NCBI GenBank assembly: GCA_019359095.1
Contig: JAHHHZ010000009.1
Coordinates: 1-34,190, forward strand
DNA from: Pleurocapsa minor HA4230-MV1
GTDB taxonomy: Bacteria; Cyanobacteriota; Cyanobacteriia; Cyanobacteriales; Xenococcaceae
Length of the DNA: 34,190 nt
Direction of reading: 5' to 3'
Each line of letters begins with the position of its first letter. Within the stretch, counting starts at the first letter, position 1. Below are positions 6,871 to 15,446 of the stretch, piece by piece. The translations under genes and the position numbers were made by a program. Below the pieces are notes generated by a model. The model was not told the origin of the DNA and ran no database searches. It saw nothing but the letters and a program-made list of their open reading frames with translations.

Positions 6871-8685
6871 TCAACGGCGAGCGCGCAGTTCTGCTTCAAT
6901 CCATTGCTTGACAGTTGCTACGACCGATTCCACAGGTAGATCTTGGGATTCTTTAGTTGCTCGTTTCACCACCTCTACCTTGCCTTCAGAGAGCGATCGC
7001 CCTGTGACCACGCGATAGGGAATACCCACTAGTTCACTATCCTTAAATTTTACTCCTGCTCGTTCTTTGCGGTCATCTAGTAAGACTTCTACTCCCGCCT
7101 GTTTAAACTCTTCATAGAGTCTTTCTCCCACCGCCATTTTCTCTTCGTCAGAGATATTCGGTACGATGACGATGACATGATAGGGAGCGATCGCCACAGG
7201 CCAAATAATGCCATCTCGATCGTAGGATTGTTCTACTGCTGCTTGAGCTAAACGTGATACACCAATACCATAGCAGCCCATCCAGAGGGGTTCTGTTGCA
7301 CCCTGTTCGTTAGTAAAGTTGGCCCCCATCGCCTCGGAATATTCTGTCCCTAGTTGGAAAATATGCCCAGCTTCGATACCTCTGGCACTGCTTAAGGTTT
7401 GACTGGGATCGTGGATTGCGCGATCGCCTGCTTGAGCTTTTTGAATATCTACTTGCAGTTCAGGTAGGGTAAAGTTATCGCCCCAGTTTGCCCCGACGAC
7501 GTGATAGCCTACTTCATTCGCCCCTGTGACAAAGTTTTTGAGATCTAATACAGTTCGATCGGCTAAACGCAAGAATTGCTGCACTACATTCTTAGAAGTG
7601 CTGATATAGTCATCAGCTAAGTTGGGAGCGATATAGCCTAAAGGTAAGGGTTTGGCTGCCCATTTTTTTTGCGCAGTGGCATCAGGTACAGTAAGCGCAA
7701 TAATTGTCTTAGCCTGGTACTGAGGAGCAAGTTTAGTTAATTCATTAGTTAGCTTGACTTCATTGACATCGCGATCGCCACGGATATTAATCAAGACCAA
7801 AACAGTCGTGGCGTTATCGTAAATCACCTCGTATAATACGTTTTTCACAATTACTGTCGGCGAACAATTAACCGCTTCGGCTAGGGTGGCGATCGTTTCC
7901 GTATTGGGAGTGGCTAACTTTTCGTAACTGCTAAAAGGCGACTCCACCACATCAGGAGGTAAAGATACCGCTTTTTCAGTGTTGGCGGCATAATTCCCAT
8001 CTTCGGTATAGAGAATCTCGTCTTCTCCTGCTTCTGCCAGAATCATAAACTCCTGAGATCCCGAACCGCCAATCGCTCCCGAATCTGCGTCTACGGGGCG
8101 AAATTGTAACCCACAGCGGGTCATAATCTGGCGGTAGGCCCGATCCATCGCCTGATAAGTTTCTTTTAAACTAGCCTCATCCACATGGAAAGAATAGGCA
8201 TCTTTCATGATAAATTCTCGTCCGCGCATCAAGCCAAAACGAGGACGAATCTCATCGCGAAATTTAGTTTGAATCTGATATAAATTCAACGGTAGCTGAC
8301 GATAAGAGCGAATCGTTTCACGGGCAATGGTAGTAATAATCTCTTCGTGGGTTGGCCCTAAACCCAATTCGCGATCGCTGCGATCGGTCAGAGAAAACAT
8401 AATTCCTTCTGCCTTAGTGTAAGTATCCCACCGTCCTGATTCCTGCCAGAGCTGGGATGGCTGTAGCTGAGGCAATAAGCATTCCTGCGCTCCTGTTGCA
8501 TCCATCTCTTCTCGGACAATTTGCGATACCTTCTGTAACACTCGCCACATCAAGGGCATATAAGCATAAATTCCGCTACCAATACGGCGGATATAGCCTG
8601 CACGAAGTAACAACTGATGACTGGGTATTTCTGCCTCTGCTGGAGTTTCTCTCAGTGTCACAAACAGCATCTGGTTTAGTCGCAT
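6871..8685 (-). CDS. proS: Prolyl-tRNA synthetase, bacterial type with editing domain
   Basis: This 604-aa class II aminoacyl-tRNA synthetase charges tRNA-Pro with proline. The N-terminal catalytic part has GPTHEE (110-115) and motif 2 ([12 protein letters not shown], then [13 protein letters not shown], residues 140-167). A YbaK-like editing insertion that clears mischarged Ala-tRNA-Pro lies between motifs 2 and 3, at roughly 225-400. Motif 3, [13 protein letters not shown], is near residue 475, and a C-terminal anticodon-binding domain follows ([16 protein letters not shown]). Size and domain order are normal for the bacterial form. The gene is monocistronic and converges with the CDF gene with no room for a separate terminator. 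Confidence 0.98.
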   Translation of the reverse strand: MRLNQMLFVTLRETPAEAEIPSHQLLLRAGYIRRIGSGIYAYMPLMWRVLQKVSQIVREEMDATGAQECLLPQLQPSQLWQESGRWDTYTKAEGIMFSLTDRSDRELGLGPTHEEIITTIARETIRSYRQLPLNLYQIQTKFRDEIRPRFGLMRGREFIMKDAYSFHVDEASLKETYQAMDRAYRQIMTRCGLQFRPVDADSGAIGGSGSQEFMILAEAGEDEILYTEDGNYAANTEKAVSLPPDVVESPFSSYEKLATPNTETIATLAEAVNCSPTVIVKNVLYEVIYDNATTVLVLINIRGDRDVNEVKLTNELTKLAPQYQAKTIIALTVPDATAQKKWAAKPLPLGYIAPNLADDYISTSKNVVQQFLRLADRTVLDLKNFVTGANEVGYHVVGANWGDNFTLPELQVDIQKAQAGDRAIHDPSQTLSSARGIEAGHIFQLGTEYSEAMGANFTNEQGATEPLWMGCYGIGVSRLAQAAVEQSYDRDGIIWPVAIAPYHVIVIVPNISDEEKMAVGERLYEEFKQAGVEVLLDDRKERAGVKFKDSELVGIPYRVVTGRSLSEGKVEVVKRATKESQDLPVESVVATVKQWIEAELRARR

Positions 8686-8849
8686 GGTTCTTTCCTTCAG
8701 TAAGATTGCGGAATTGGGAATTCTTATTTTATCAGTCGGCTGGTAAACAAAAAAAAGATAAGAAATTTAAGACAATAATCTTTCAATCTCCTATCTCAAT
8801 ATATGATGATGTTTGCTCAAATTAACTCAATCTTTAATAACTTTTTATT

Positions 8850-9341
8850 CTAGTTATAAACCTTACCGCCACCCCAAAGGATGCCGCGAATTTCAGGTTG
8901 AATTAAAATATGTCCCGCAACTGCTTCTAAATCTTCATCAGTCAGATTGCGCATCTTGGGATAAAGATCGGAGCGAGTGGTATTAGGGTGGAATTCATAA
9001 ATATCTTTTTCCCCATCATAGGTAGTGGGGTTTTTGAGATAATCTACAATTCCTTCAACGTTATCTCTGGCGGGATAAGCTCCAGATAAAGCAGTTAAAC
9101 CTAAGTTAACGTTAGGATTAGTTTTGGTTGCGCCACCCTTGTGACAATAACTACAGCTATCAACAAATACTCTTTGTCCTTGTTTAACCTGTTTGAGACT
9201 TAAGGTTATTGTGTCTCCTTTGTCATTTAGGGGAACAGTACGAATGCTCTCATCAAGTTCCACCGCATTAACGATTCCAATTTTAAATTGAATTACCAAA
9301 AATAAGGCAGCTACAGTAGCAAGTAAAAATCTTTTCAACAT
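8850..9341 (-). CDS. psbV: Cytochrome c-550, extrinsic photosystem II subunit
   Basis: PsbV is a lumenal haem protein that stabilises the oxygen-evolving cluster of photosystem II. The 163-aa precursor begins with a 26-residue signal peptide ending IVNA. The haem motif CSYCH is at residues 63-67, and the second axial ligand is His118 in EFHPN, which corresponds to His92 of the mature protein. The C-terminus AGHILIQPEI...GGGKVYN is diagnostic. Because both axial histidines are kept, this is PsbV and not the PsbV2 paralogue. The frame is open to 9404, but the ATG at 9341 has a strong GAGGAG ribosome site and a clean signal peptide, while the longer form would run into a hairpin at 9401-9441. 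Confidence 0.97.
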   Translation of the reverse strand: MLKRFLLATVAALFLVIQFKIGIVNAVELDESIRTVPLNDKGDTITLSLKQVKQGQRVFVDSCSYCHKGGATKTNPNVNLGLTALSGAYPARDNVEGIVDYLKNPTTYDGEKDIYEFHPNTTRSDLYPKMRNLTDEDLEAVAGHILIQPEIRGILWGGGKVYN

Positions 9342-9400
9342 TGTTCTCCTCAAAATTTGAATTTGATCGACGCTCAGAGTAAATTCCACCAACAAGTTAA

Positions 9401-9441
9401 TCACCCGTTCCCCGCCTTACAAAGACGGGGCTTGCAGGTGA
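9401..9441. other. Compound hairpin, copy 1
   Basis: Two nested stems: outer TCACC (9401-9405) with GGTGA (9437-9441), inner CCCCGCCTT (9410-9418) with AAGACGGGG (9422-9430), one wobble pair, loop ACA. It shares layout, inner-stem sequence and orientation with the hairpin at 9808-9849. The shape is like the right ends of IS200/IS605-type elements, but no tnpB is next to it. It lies in the psbV upstream region. Confidence 0.6.
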
Positions 9442-9567
9442 CCGTTGGCCAATGAACCAGCATCCATAATCTTCAGCTATTTATTTTGACAGAATACTTA
9501 AAGCTTATAAAAAACAGTAAACAATCTTATCGCTCAGGATCAATTGGGAACATAAACCATGATTCCT

Positions 9568-9756
9568 TTAACCAGCTTCTGAATTAGTTTTAGTAGCCAG
9601 AATTTCCATAATTATTGCCTTAGCATCTTCTAATGCTAAACAAGTGCGTTCGTTTTTATAGTTTATTTTAAAGCGATCGCAAAGCTCAAATACGACTTGT
9701 TCTTCTAAGTCATATTCTGCTGCAATATCAGCAATTGATAGTTCTGCAAAGCCCAT
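9568..9756 (-). CDS. Conserved small cyanobacterial protein, IF2 N-terminus-like
   Basis: This 62-aa soluble acidic protein begins MGFAELSIADIAAEYDLEE and continues with ALEDAKAIIMEIL. The pattern (a short helix, IAAEY, a helical segment with LCDRF, then a second helix) resembles the small helical module at the N-terminus of bacterial initiation factor IF2. I recall short proteins of this type as conserved in cyanobacteria. No function is known to me. It stands alone between psbV and cobA on the same strand, with one compound hairpin about 130 bases downstream and a second about 50 bases upstream. No strong ribosome site is visible before the ATG at 9756. Confidence 0.8.
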   Translation of the reverse strand: MGFAELSIADIAAEYDLEEQVVFELCDRFKINYKNERTCLALEDAKAIIMEILATKTNSEAG

Positions 9757-9807
9757 AAGTACGGTCTATCTAAATCTTGTTGATGAAGACTAAATGATTA
9801 ATAAATG

Positions 9808-9849
9808 GTCAGAGAGACCCCGCTGTAAAACAACGGGGCTTCCTCTGAC
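9808..9849. other. Compound hairpin, copy 2
   Basis: Outer stem GTCAGAG (9808-9814) with CTCTGAC (9843-9849), perfect over seven bases. Inner stem CCCCGCTGT (9818-9826) with ACAACGGGG (9830-9838), one wobble pair when read on the minus strand, loop AAA. The internal loop is AGA on one side and CTTC on the other. It pairs with the similar hairpin at 9401-9441 and no transposase gene adjoins it. The rest of 9757-10019 shows nothing recognisable. Confidence 0.65.
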
Positions 9850-10019
9850 TTCGTCGTTGTTCAGTAATTATGTATTATACTAGGATTTCGTTTAGGTCGA
9901 GATGAGCAAGAATACTCAACTAGACTGTTTGCGCCCCAATAATAATCAATATCATCTCATTTAATAGACCCAAGTGCGGGAAAAATTTTTAGAGGCTAGG
10001 CCTTACCTTTCCCTGCGAG

Positions 10020-10778
10020 TTATTTGTGAGGTAGTAAAAGGGAACGCAAGTCCACCACTTTGCCGATCACAGCGATCGCAGGTGCTTGAAATCCTGTTGT
10101 AGTTACCTGTTCAACAATCGTACCCAAAGTGCCAATCAGTTCTGTCTGGTCGGGTCTAGTACCCCAGCGAATAAGAGCGATCGGAGTTTCCAGGGTCATA
10201 CCTCCAGTGAGCAAACTGGGAATAATACGGGACAGGTTATGAACTCCCATATAAATCACAATAGTCTCTGAACCTTGAGCGATCGCCTGCCAGTTGACTT
10301 CGGGCCGATATTTTTCCGTAGCTTCGTGTCCTGTGACAAAGGTGACAGAAGAATTGTAGCGACGATGAGTCACGGGAATGCCAGCATAAGCGGGAGCAGC
10401 AATCCCTGAAGTAATACCAGGTACTACTTCTACCTCTACCCCTGCTCGAACTAGATCCGCCATTTCCTCTCCACCTCTGCCAAACACAAAAGGATCGCCT
10501 CCTTTAAGACGAACTACTACGGCGTTGCTTTGGGCCTTAGTTCTCAGTAATTCAGTGGTTTGCGCCTGGGGTAAAGAATGGCGCTTTCGACGCTTGCCTG
10601 CGTTGATTTTTTCAGTTGTGGCAGGAATAATTGCCATAATTTCTGGGCTAACCAAGGCATCATAAATAACAACATCAGCATGTTCTAGTAGGGTTTTTCC
10701 CTTCACCGTCAGTAAGCCAGGATCTCCTGGGCCTGCACCAACTAAATAAACCTTACCGAGATACTTTGGTTGATTCAT
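10020..10778 (-). CDS. cobA: Uroporphyrinogen-III C-methyltransferase
   Basis: This 252-aa SAM-dependent enzyme methylates uroporphyrinogen III at C-2 and C-7 to give precorrin-2, the branch point to siroheme and cobalamin. The N-terminal motif YLVGAGPGDPGLLTVKG and the segment VVRLKGGDPFVFGRGGEE are signatures of the SUMT group. PGITSGIAAPAYAGIPVTHR is also conserved. It is the single-domain form without the CysG oxidase/chelatase part. It lies 27 bases downstream of a sirohydrochlorin-chelatase-like gene on the same strand, so the two likely form an operon supplying siroheme for nitrite and sulfite reductases. The start at 10778 fits the family N-terminus. Confidence 0.96.
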   Translation of the reverse strand: MNQPKYLGKVYLVGAGPGDPGLLTVKGKTLLEHADVVIYDALVSPEIMAIIPATTEKINAGKRRKRHSLPQAQTTELLRTKAQSNAVVVRLKGGDPFVFGRGGEEMADLVRAGVEVEVVPGITSGIAAPAYAGIPVTHRRYNSSVTFVTGHEATEKYRPEVNWQAIAQGSETIVIYMGVHNLSRIIPSLLTGGMTLETPIALIRWGTRPDQTELIGTLGTIVEQVTTTGFQAPAIAVIGKVVDLRSLLLPHK

Positions 10779-10805
10779 ATAGGTTGACTAAATAATCTAA
10801 GTAAT

Positions 10806-11603
10806 TTAAGCTTCTTTGGCAATTAATTCGGCGATCGCAGGCGTTGACCCAAGGGGTTCGCCTAGCAGCAACTCGATTTGGGGATATTCCTGCCGTAATT
10901 CCTCAATTTCCGTGGCGATCGCTTCGGTGATTTTGCCAGGAAATAAAAAGTAGGGCAAAATGGCGATTTTCTCACTGCCTAAAGCTATTTGCGCTTTAAT
11001 TTGTTGAGTAAACTTAGGAATAGTAGACCAGTAGGCTAGCTCCGCGTTTAACTGATTTGACAAATTTTGATAATATTCGCCTGCCGTAAGTAGTCTACTA
11101 CCATGGGCAATTAAAATACGTGTTTTTGCTGATAATTCGTCAAATCGATTTGCCAACAGCGAAATTATTCCCGAATATTTACCTAAATATGGAGATAATT
11201 CAATAGTTACTTGGTTGTCTAGCTGTTTACTAGCTAAGCTAATTTCAGCAGGAATATCTGACTGAACGTGAACTCCAGGAGCTAAAAATAAGGGAATTAC
11301 CTTAATCTGCTTAAATCCTTGTCCATTTGCTTTTTGGGCGAAGTCAATTAAGCTTTGACTCAAAGATCGATCCCCTAACTCTAAGGCGGCTACTTCAATT
11401 AAAGGAATCCAATCCAAGTCTGAAACTATTGTTGATTTAGACTCACAATCAAACGAATTCTTCCCTAAGTAATTTTCCTGAGTTAATATGTTCTTGGATT
11501 TATATTTGGCGATTAATAGGTTTTTAAGATTTAAAACGGCAGCATGAGTGCGACAGTCTCTACTACCGTGAAAAACTAGGAGATAAGCGTAGGATGAAAT
11601 CAA
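10806..11603 (-). CDS. sirB: Sirohydrochlorin ferrochelatase-like (CbiX/SirB family)
   Basis: This 265-aa protein has two tandem CbiX-type halves. The first carries VFHGSRD (His12) and IPLFLAPGVHVQSDIP; the second carries LIAHGSR and the segment IAILPYFLFPGKI. CbiX/SirB proteins insert Fe or Co into sirohydrochlorin, and the neighbouring cobA makes the substrate's precursor, so iron insertion for siroheme is likely. The start codon is TTG at 11603; no ATG exists before the catalytic His12 region. A stretch of about 30 residues near 35-65 (KSKNILTQENYLGKNSF) looks like a lineage-specific insert. Metal specificity cannot be told from sequence. Confidence 0.87.
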   Translation of the reverse strand: MISSYAYLLVFHGSRDCRTHAAVLNLKNLLIAKYKSKNILTQENYLGKNSFDCESKSTIVSDLDWIPLIEVAALELGDRSLSQSLIDFAQKANGQGFKQIKVIPLFLAPGVHVQSDIPAEISLASKQLDNQVTIELSPYLGKYSGIISLLANRFDELSAKTRILIAHGSRLLTAGEYYQNLSNQLNAELAYWSTIPKFTQQIKAQIALGSEKIAILPYFLFPGKITEAIATEIEELRQEYPQIELLLGEPLGSTPAIAELIAKEA

Positions 11604-11798
11604 ATAAATTACCGTAACTTTATAGATAAATTAATTGGAGAAGCGTATATTTAAGAAATTATAGCGACGAAAACAATTGATTCTGTAGTAAATGATATAT
11701 TTTAAATGCCAACATTAGTATAAATACTGATATAACTGTCGTATTAATTCAAAATTCATTAGATCACTATATAAAATTTAAACTTCTTAACTGAACAT

Positions 11799-14084
11799 AT
11801 GTTGAGTAATAACTCTAACGATCAATATACAAATAACTCCTCCTCATCGGTTACTCCCTCAAGAGATTCTTTGGATGTTAGTTTGAGTGAATATCTAGTT
11901 AAAGTAAAAAGACGTTGGAAACCAGCTTTAGCCGTCTTTCTTTTAACATTGGGAGTGGCTGGATGTCTGAGTTTATTACAAAAGAAAACATATGAGGCAG
12001 AAGGAAAGCTGCTGTTTAAGCAAAAAAGTGCTGGAGCTATTGGTGAAATTGGCAAGGAAGCAGGTACTTTAAATACGATCTTAAATGACCAAACTCCTTT
12101 AAGTACTCAAATTCAAGTCTTAGAATCTGAGCCTGTGATTCAACAGGTAATCGATCGTCAAAAGTTAACGGATAACAATGGCGAACCTTTAAAGCCCGAA
12201 GACTTTAGGAAAAAACTTGTAGCCGAAGTCGTCGGTGGAACAGATGTAGTGGGCGTTAGCTATAAGCATTCCGATCCCAAAGTAGCATCTAATGTCGTCA
12301 ATACTATCATGGATGTCTATATTCAGACTCAAATTGAAAGTAATCAAAGTCAGCCTGGCGCTGCTAAAGAGTTTATCGATGGTCAATTACCTCAAATAGA
12401 AGCCAAAGTTAAAAGTGCGGAAGAACAAATTTCCGCTTTTAGAGCGCAAAATGGCATTGTTGATTTGAGCGAAGAGAAAAGAGGTTTAGTCAGTAATTTA
12501 GGCTCGATCAATCAGCAAATCACGGTAACGGGTTCTGAACTACAGGGGATGCAGGCTCAGTCTGCTGCTCTTCAAGGACAGTTAGGTTTAGATCTAGAAC
12601 AAGCGGTTAAAGCCAATCAATTAGGATCATATCCTGAAGTCCAAAGCATTTTGGATCAACTAGCCGAGACTGAATCATCTTTAGCTAAAGAACGCCAAAG
12701 GTTTAGCGATCAACATCCTGCCGTAATTAGTTTAAATGAAAAGAAAGACGCTTTAACCCAACAGTTAAGAAGCTTAATTGCTGCCAATGTGGGTGAGGGA
12801 GTTGAGGTTTCTCAAGGTTTGTTGCGCAATGAAAATAGCACAAAAGAAAATCAACTCGAAAAATTTATTAGCTTCAAAATTGAAGAGTTGAGCCTGCAAA
12901 AACAGGTTGGCGCTTTGTACAATTCTCAGCAAGAGTTGATCAAAAGAGCTAAAGTTCTACCTGAATTAGAGCAAAAAGATCGTGAACTAGTGCGTCAGGC
13001 TGAATCGGCAGGGAAAACTTATGAGACTCTACTTAATAATTTACAAGAAGCGACGATCGCTGCCAACAGTAAAAGCGGTAATGCCGACGTGGTTGAATAT
13101 GCTGCTTTACCTGATAAGGGTAACTCAGGTAGAGCTATCTTATTGGGAATGGGCGTAATTATGGGTGCATTTCTAGCTAACTTGACAGTTATTTTGCTGG
13201 AGATGCAGGATCGCTCAATTAATTCTTTAGTTGAAATTAAAAAGAAATTTCCCTATCCAACTGTGGGCATCACTCGTTTAGAACCACCTATGTATCAGGG
13301 GAGAATCGTCACCAGGGATGAGCCTGACTCTTTCTCCAGTGAAGTCTATCGGATGATTCAAGCGAATCTTAAGTTTTTGACTAATGATAAGCCACCTAAA
13401 GTAATCTTAGTCACTAGTTCTGTTCCTGAAGAGGGTAAGTCTACTGTAACAGCTAATTTAGCGGCGGCGATCTCTCAATTAGGTCGCAGTGTATTATTAG
13501 TAGATGCGGATCTGCGTCGTTCTTCTCAACATCATCTTTGGGGCGTAGACAATCACAAGGGACTCAAGGATATTGTCGTCGATAACGTTAGCCCCTTGTC
13601 TGTGATCAGACAACCCATGCCCAAACTGAGCTTACTAACTAGTGGGATCGTTGAAGCTAATCCCTTGGCAATTTTAGATTCGCCTAAGATGAGTGATTTT
13701 ATTGGTCGTTCGCGCCGAGAATACGATCTGATCTTGATTGATGTTCCTCCTTTACCTGTGACGGCAGATGTTCTAACCATTAGTAAGCTGGTAGATGGCA
13801 TTTTATTTGTGACTCGACCAGGAATTGTGGAGCATGAAAGTGCTGAACTTGCTCAAGAAGCTTTGGCAACCACAGGACAGAAAATTTTAGGGATGGTAGT
13901 CAATGGAGTCAAAGCAAATGAATTTGACCGTTATTCCTATCATGGCCGTTATGGGAAGAAATACTTTGAAAAAGGTAACGTTCAGTATGAAGGAAGTCAA
14001 AATAACTTTAATGGCACTCAAAACTTGTCTAATATGCCTGAAGGCAACAATGCCAATGGTAGTATTAGCAGAGCAAAATTATAA
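11799..14084 (+). CDS. Wzc-like polysaccharide co-polymerase and tyrosine kinase
   Basis: This 761-aa inner-membrane protein joins a Wzz chain-length domain to a bacterial tyrosine (BY) kinase and is expected to control polymerisation and export of exopolysaccharide. Membrane spans lie at about 42-62 (ALAVFLLTLGVAGCLSLL) and 445-468 (ILLGMGVIMGAFLANLTVILL), with a long periplasmic coiled coil between. The kinase has Walker A VPEEGKST (about 541), Walker A' LLVDADLRR (about 567) and Walker B LILIDVPP (about 645). The C-terminus has a tyrosine cluster (FDRYSYHGRYGKKYFEKG), the usual autophosphorylation site. No other exopolysaccharide gene is in the window, so it is an isolated copy. It is divergent from the sirB-cobA pair. 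Confidence 0.93.
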   Translation: MLSNNSNDQYTNNSSSSVTPSRDSLDVSLSEYLVKVKRRWKPALAVFLLTLGVAGCLSLLQKKTYEAEGKLLFKQKSAGAIGEIGKEAGTLNTILNDQTPLSTQIQVLESEPVIQQVIDRQKLTDNNGEPLKPEDFRKKLVAEVVGGTDVVGVSYKHSDPKVASNVVNTIMDVYIQTQIESNQSQPGAAKEFIDGQLPQIEAKVKSAEEQISAFRAQNGIVDLSEEKRGLVSNLGSINQQITVTGSELQGMQAQSAALQGQLGLDLEQAVKANQLGSYPEVQSILDQLAETESSLAKERQRFSDQHPAVISLNEKKDALTQQLRSLIAANVGEGVEVSQGLLRNENSTKENQLEKFISFKIEELSLQKQVGALYNSQQELIKRAKVLPELEQKDRELVRQAESAGKTYETLLNNLQEATIAANSKSGNADVVEYAALPDKGNSGRAILLGMGVIMGAFLANLTVILLEMQDRSINSLVEIKKKFPYPTVGITRLEPPMYQGRIVTRDEPDSFSSEVYRMIQANLKFLTNDKPPKVILVTSSVPEEGKSTVTANLAAAISQLGRSVLLVDADLRRSSQHHLWGVDNHKGLKDIVVDNVSPLSVIRQPMPKLSLLTSGIVEANPLAILDSPKMSDFIGRSRREYDLILIDVPPLPVTADVLTISKLVDGILFVTRPGIVEHESAELAQEALATTGQKILGMVVNGVKANEFDRYSYHGRYGKKYFEKGNVQYEGSQNNFNGTQNLSNMPEGNNANGSISRAKL

Positions 14085-14254
14085 TCGATATTATGAGGCA
14101 AGATTCCAGCATCTGGTAATGTAGATAAAATTCTTAAGCTGCACGACCATTAATTGATTATGCTGATGGAATTAGATTGACGGGACGAGATCGTGTAAGA
14201 TCGATTTCTTAGTAAATTTACTAATTCTTGCCAGCATCAGGATAACTTGCAAAC

Positions 14255-14905
14255 ATGACTTTACAATTGCGCGTTTATGTCCCAGAGCATCCTTTGATTA
14301 AACACTGGCTAGCTGTAGCTCGTGATCTCAATACACCATCAGTATTATTTAAAAGTGCTTTATCTGAGCTAGGGCGATGGTTAGCCTATGAAGCGATTAG
14401 AAATTGGTTGCCTACCGTAGATACCACGGTACAAACGCCTTTAACTCAATGCCCAGGAACTTTTGTTAATCCTGAAGTTCCTCTGGGCATAGTACCGATC
14501 ATGCGTGCTGGGTTAGCGCTGTTAGATGAGGTGCAGAAAGTTCTGCCCTTAGCTTCGGTTTATCATTTAGGCTTAGTGCGGAATGAATCTTCCTTAGAGC
14601 CAAGCTGTTATTTAAATAAGCTGCCTAAAAAATTTAACGAAGAAACAAGAATAATCATTTTAGAGCCGATGTTAGCCACAGGAGGATCGATTATGATGGC
14701 AATGGAGGAAGTTACTAAGCGGGGCGTTAAGCCAGATTTGATTAGGATTATTTCCATCGTGGCTGCTCCTCCTGCCCTCAGACAACTTAGTGAAAATTAC
14801 CCTGGGTTGGAGATTTATACAGCTATGATTGATGAAGGACTAAATAGCAAAGGATATATTGTTCCAGGTTTAGGCGATGCAGGCGATCGCGCTTTCGGCA
14901 CGTAG
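14255..14905 (+). CDS. upp: Uracil phosphoribosyltransferase
   Basis: This 216-aa cytosolic salvage enzyme converts uracil and PRPP to UMP. The N-terminal VYVPEHPLIKHWL, the flexible loop region VPIMRAGLALLDEV, the PRPP-binding motif LEPMLATGGSI (about 134-144) and the C-terminal uracil-binding GYIVPGLGDAGDRAFGT are all present. Glu replaces the more common Asp at the start of the PRPP motif, which I regard as a family variation. It appears monocistronic, with the small membrane-protein gene 45 bases downstream. Confidence 0.96.
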   Translation: MTLQLRVYVPEHPLIKHWLAVARDLNTPSVLFKSALSELGRWLAYEAIRNWLPTVDTTVQTPLTQCPGTFVNPEVPLGIVPIMRAGLALLDEVQKVLPLASVYHLGLVRNESSLEPSCYLNKLPKKFNEETRIIILEPMLATGGSIMMAMEEVTKRGVKPDLIRIISIVAAPPALRQLSENYPGLEIYTAMIDEGLNSKGYIVPGLGDAGDRAFGT

Positions 14906-14950
14906 ACAATTCATAATAATTGTAAGTATTCTTAAGAAGATTAGATCGTT

Positions 14951-15232
14951 ATGAGTCAACAAAATGGTTTTGGTAGTGGATTTGTCTTAGGTTCGCTTGT
15001 TGGTGGTGTAGTTGGTGGTGTCTTAGGCACAGTTATAGCCACCCGCAAGGAAAAGCAAATCGGCAAAACAGATTACCAACTACAAACAAGTCAAGAAACA
15101 CCCTTTAGTACCGAAGAAAGTATCGAACTGGCTCGACATGGTTTAGAAGATAAAATTGCTCAGCTCAACTTGGCAATTGATGATGTCAGACAGCAGTTAG
15201 GAACGGTTAAAGCTTCCCCAGAGCAGGATTAG
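14951..15232 (+). CDS. Small glycine-zipper membrane protein
   Basis: This 93-aa protein starts with a Gly-rich membrane segment (GFVLGSLVGGVVGGVLGTVI, residues 9-28) followed by a basic patch (ATRKEK) and a charged amphipathic C-terminal helix (LARHGLEDKIAQLNLAIDDV). The layout is that of YtxH-like stress-associated membrane proteins, but with a cyanobacterial flavour. The positive charge after the span suggests the C-terminus faces the cytoplasm. It may be cotranscribed with upp. Function unknown. The spacer after it (15233-15446) contains nothing I recognise. Confidence 0.75.
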   Translation: MSQQNGFGSGFVLGSLVGGVVGGVLGTVIATRKEKQIGKTDYQLQTSQETPFSTEESIELARHGLEDKIAQLNLAIDDVRQQLGTVKASPEQD

Positions 15233-15446
15233 CTTCGGTTGAGGCTAAAGAAAAACAGTTTACAACTAGTTATGAAGGAATTATCAACGTAGAATTAATT
15301 TTTTAGCTAAACGGGGTTTTAAACATAATCAATTGTGAACTAATTAATCAAAATTTAGTAAGACTAGCTATATTAATAGCTGTTAAGGCAAAATTACTTA
15401 ATCTTGGTTTTAACCATCGGCGATTAATCATACTGTTTAAACTAAA

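Noticed and set aside
8457-8825. A 122-codon plus-strand frame over the proS start
   Set aside because: It mostly overlaps the proS 5' end in antisense, and its C-terminal part is AT-rich spacer; no family features.
9342-9404. A longer start for psbV
   Set aside because: The extension runs into the compound hairpin, has no ribosome site and would bury the signal peptide.
14170-14210. A promoter (TTGACG and TAAGAT) upstream of upp
   Set aside because: The boxes are only 13 bases apart, too close for a sigma-70 promoter.
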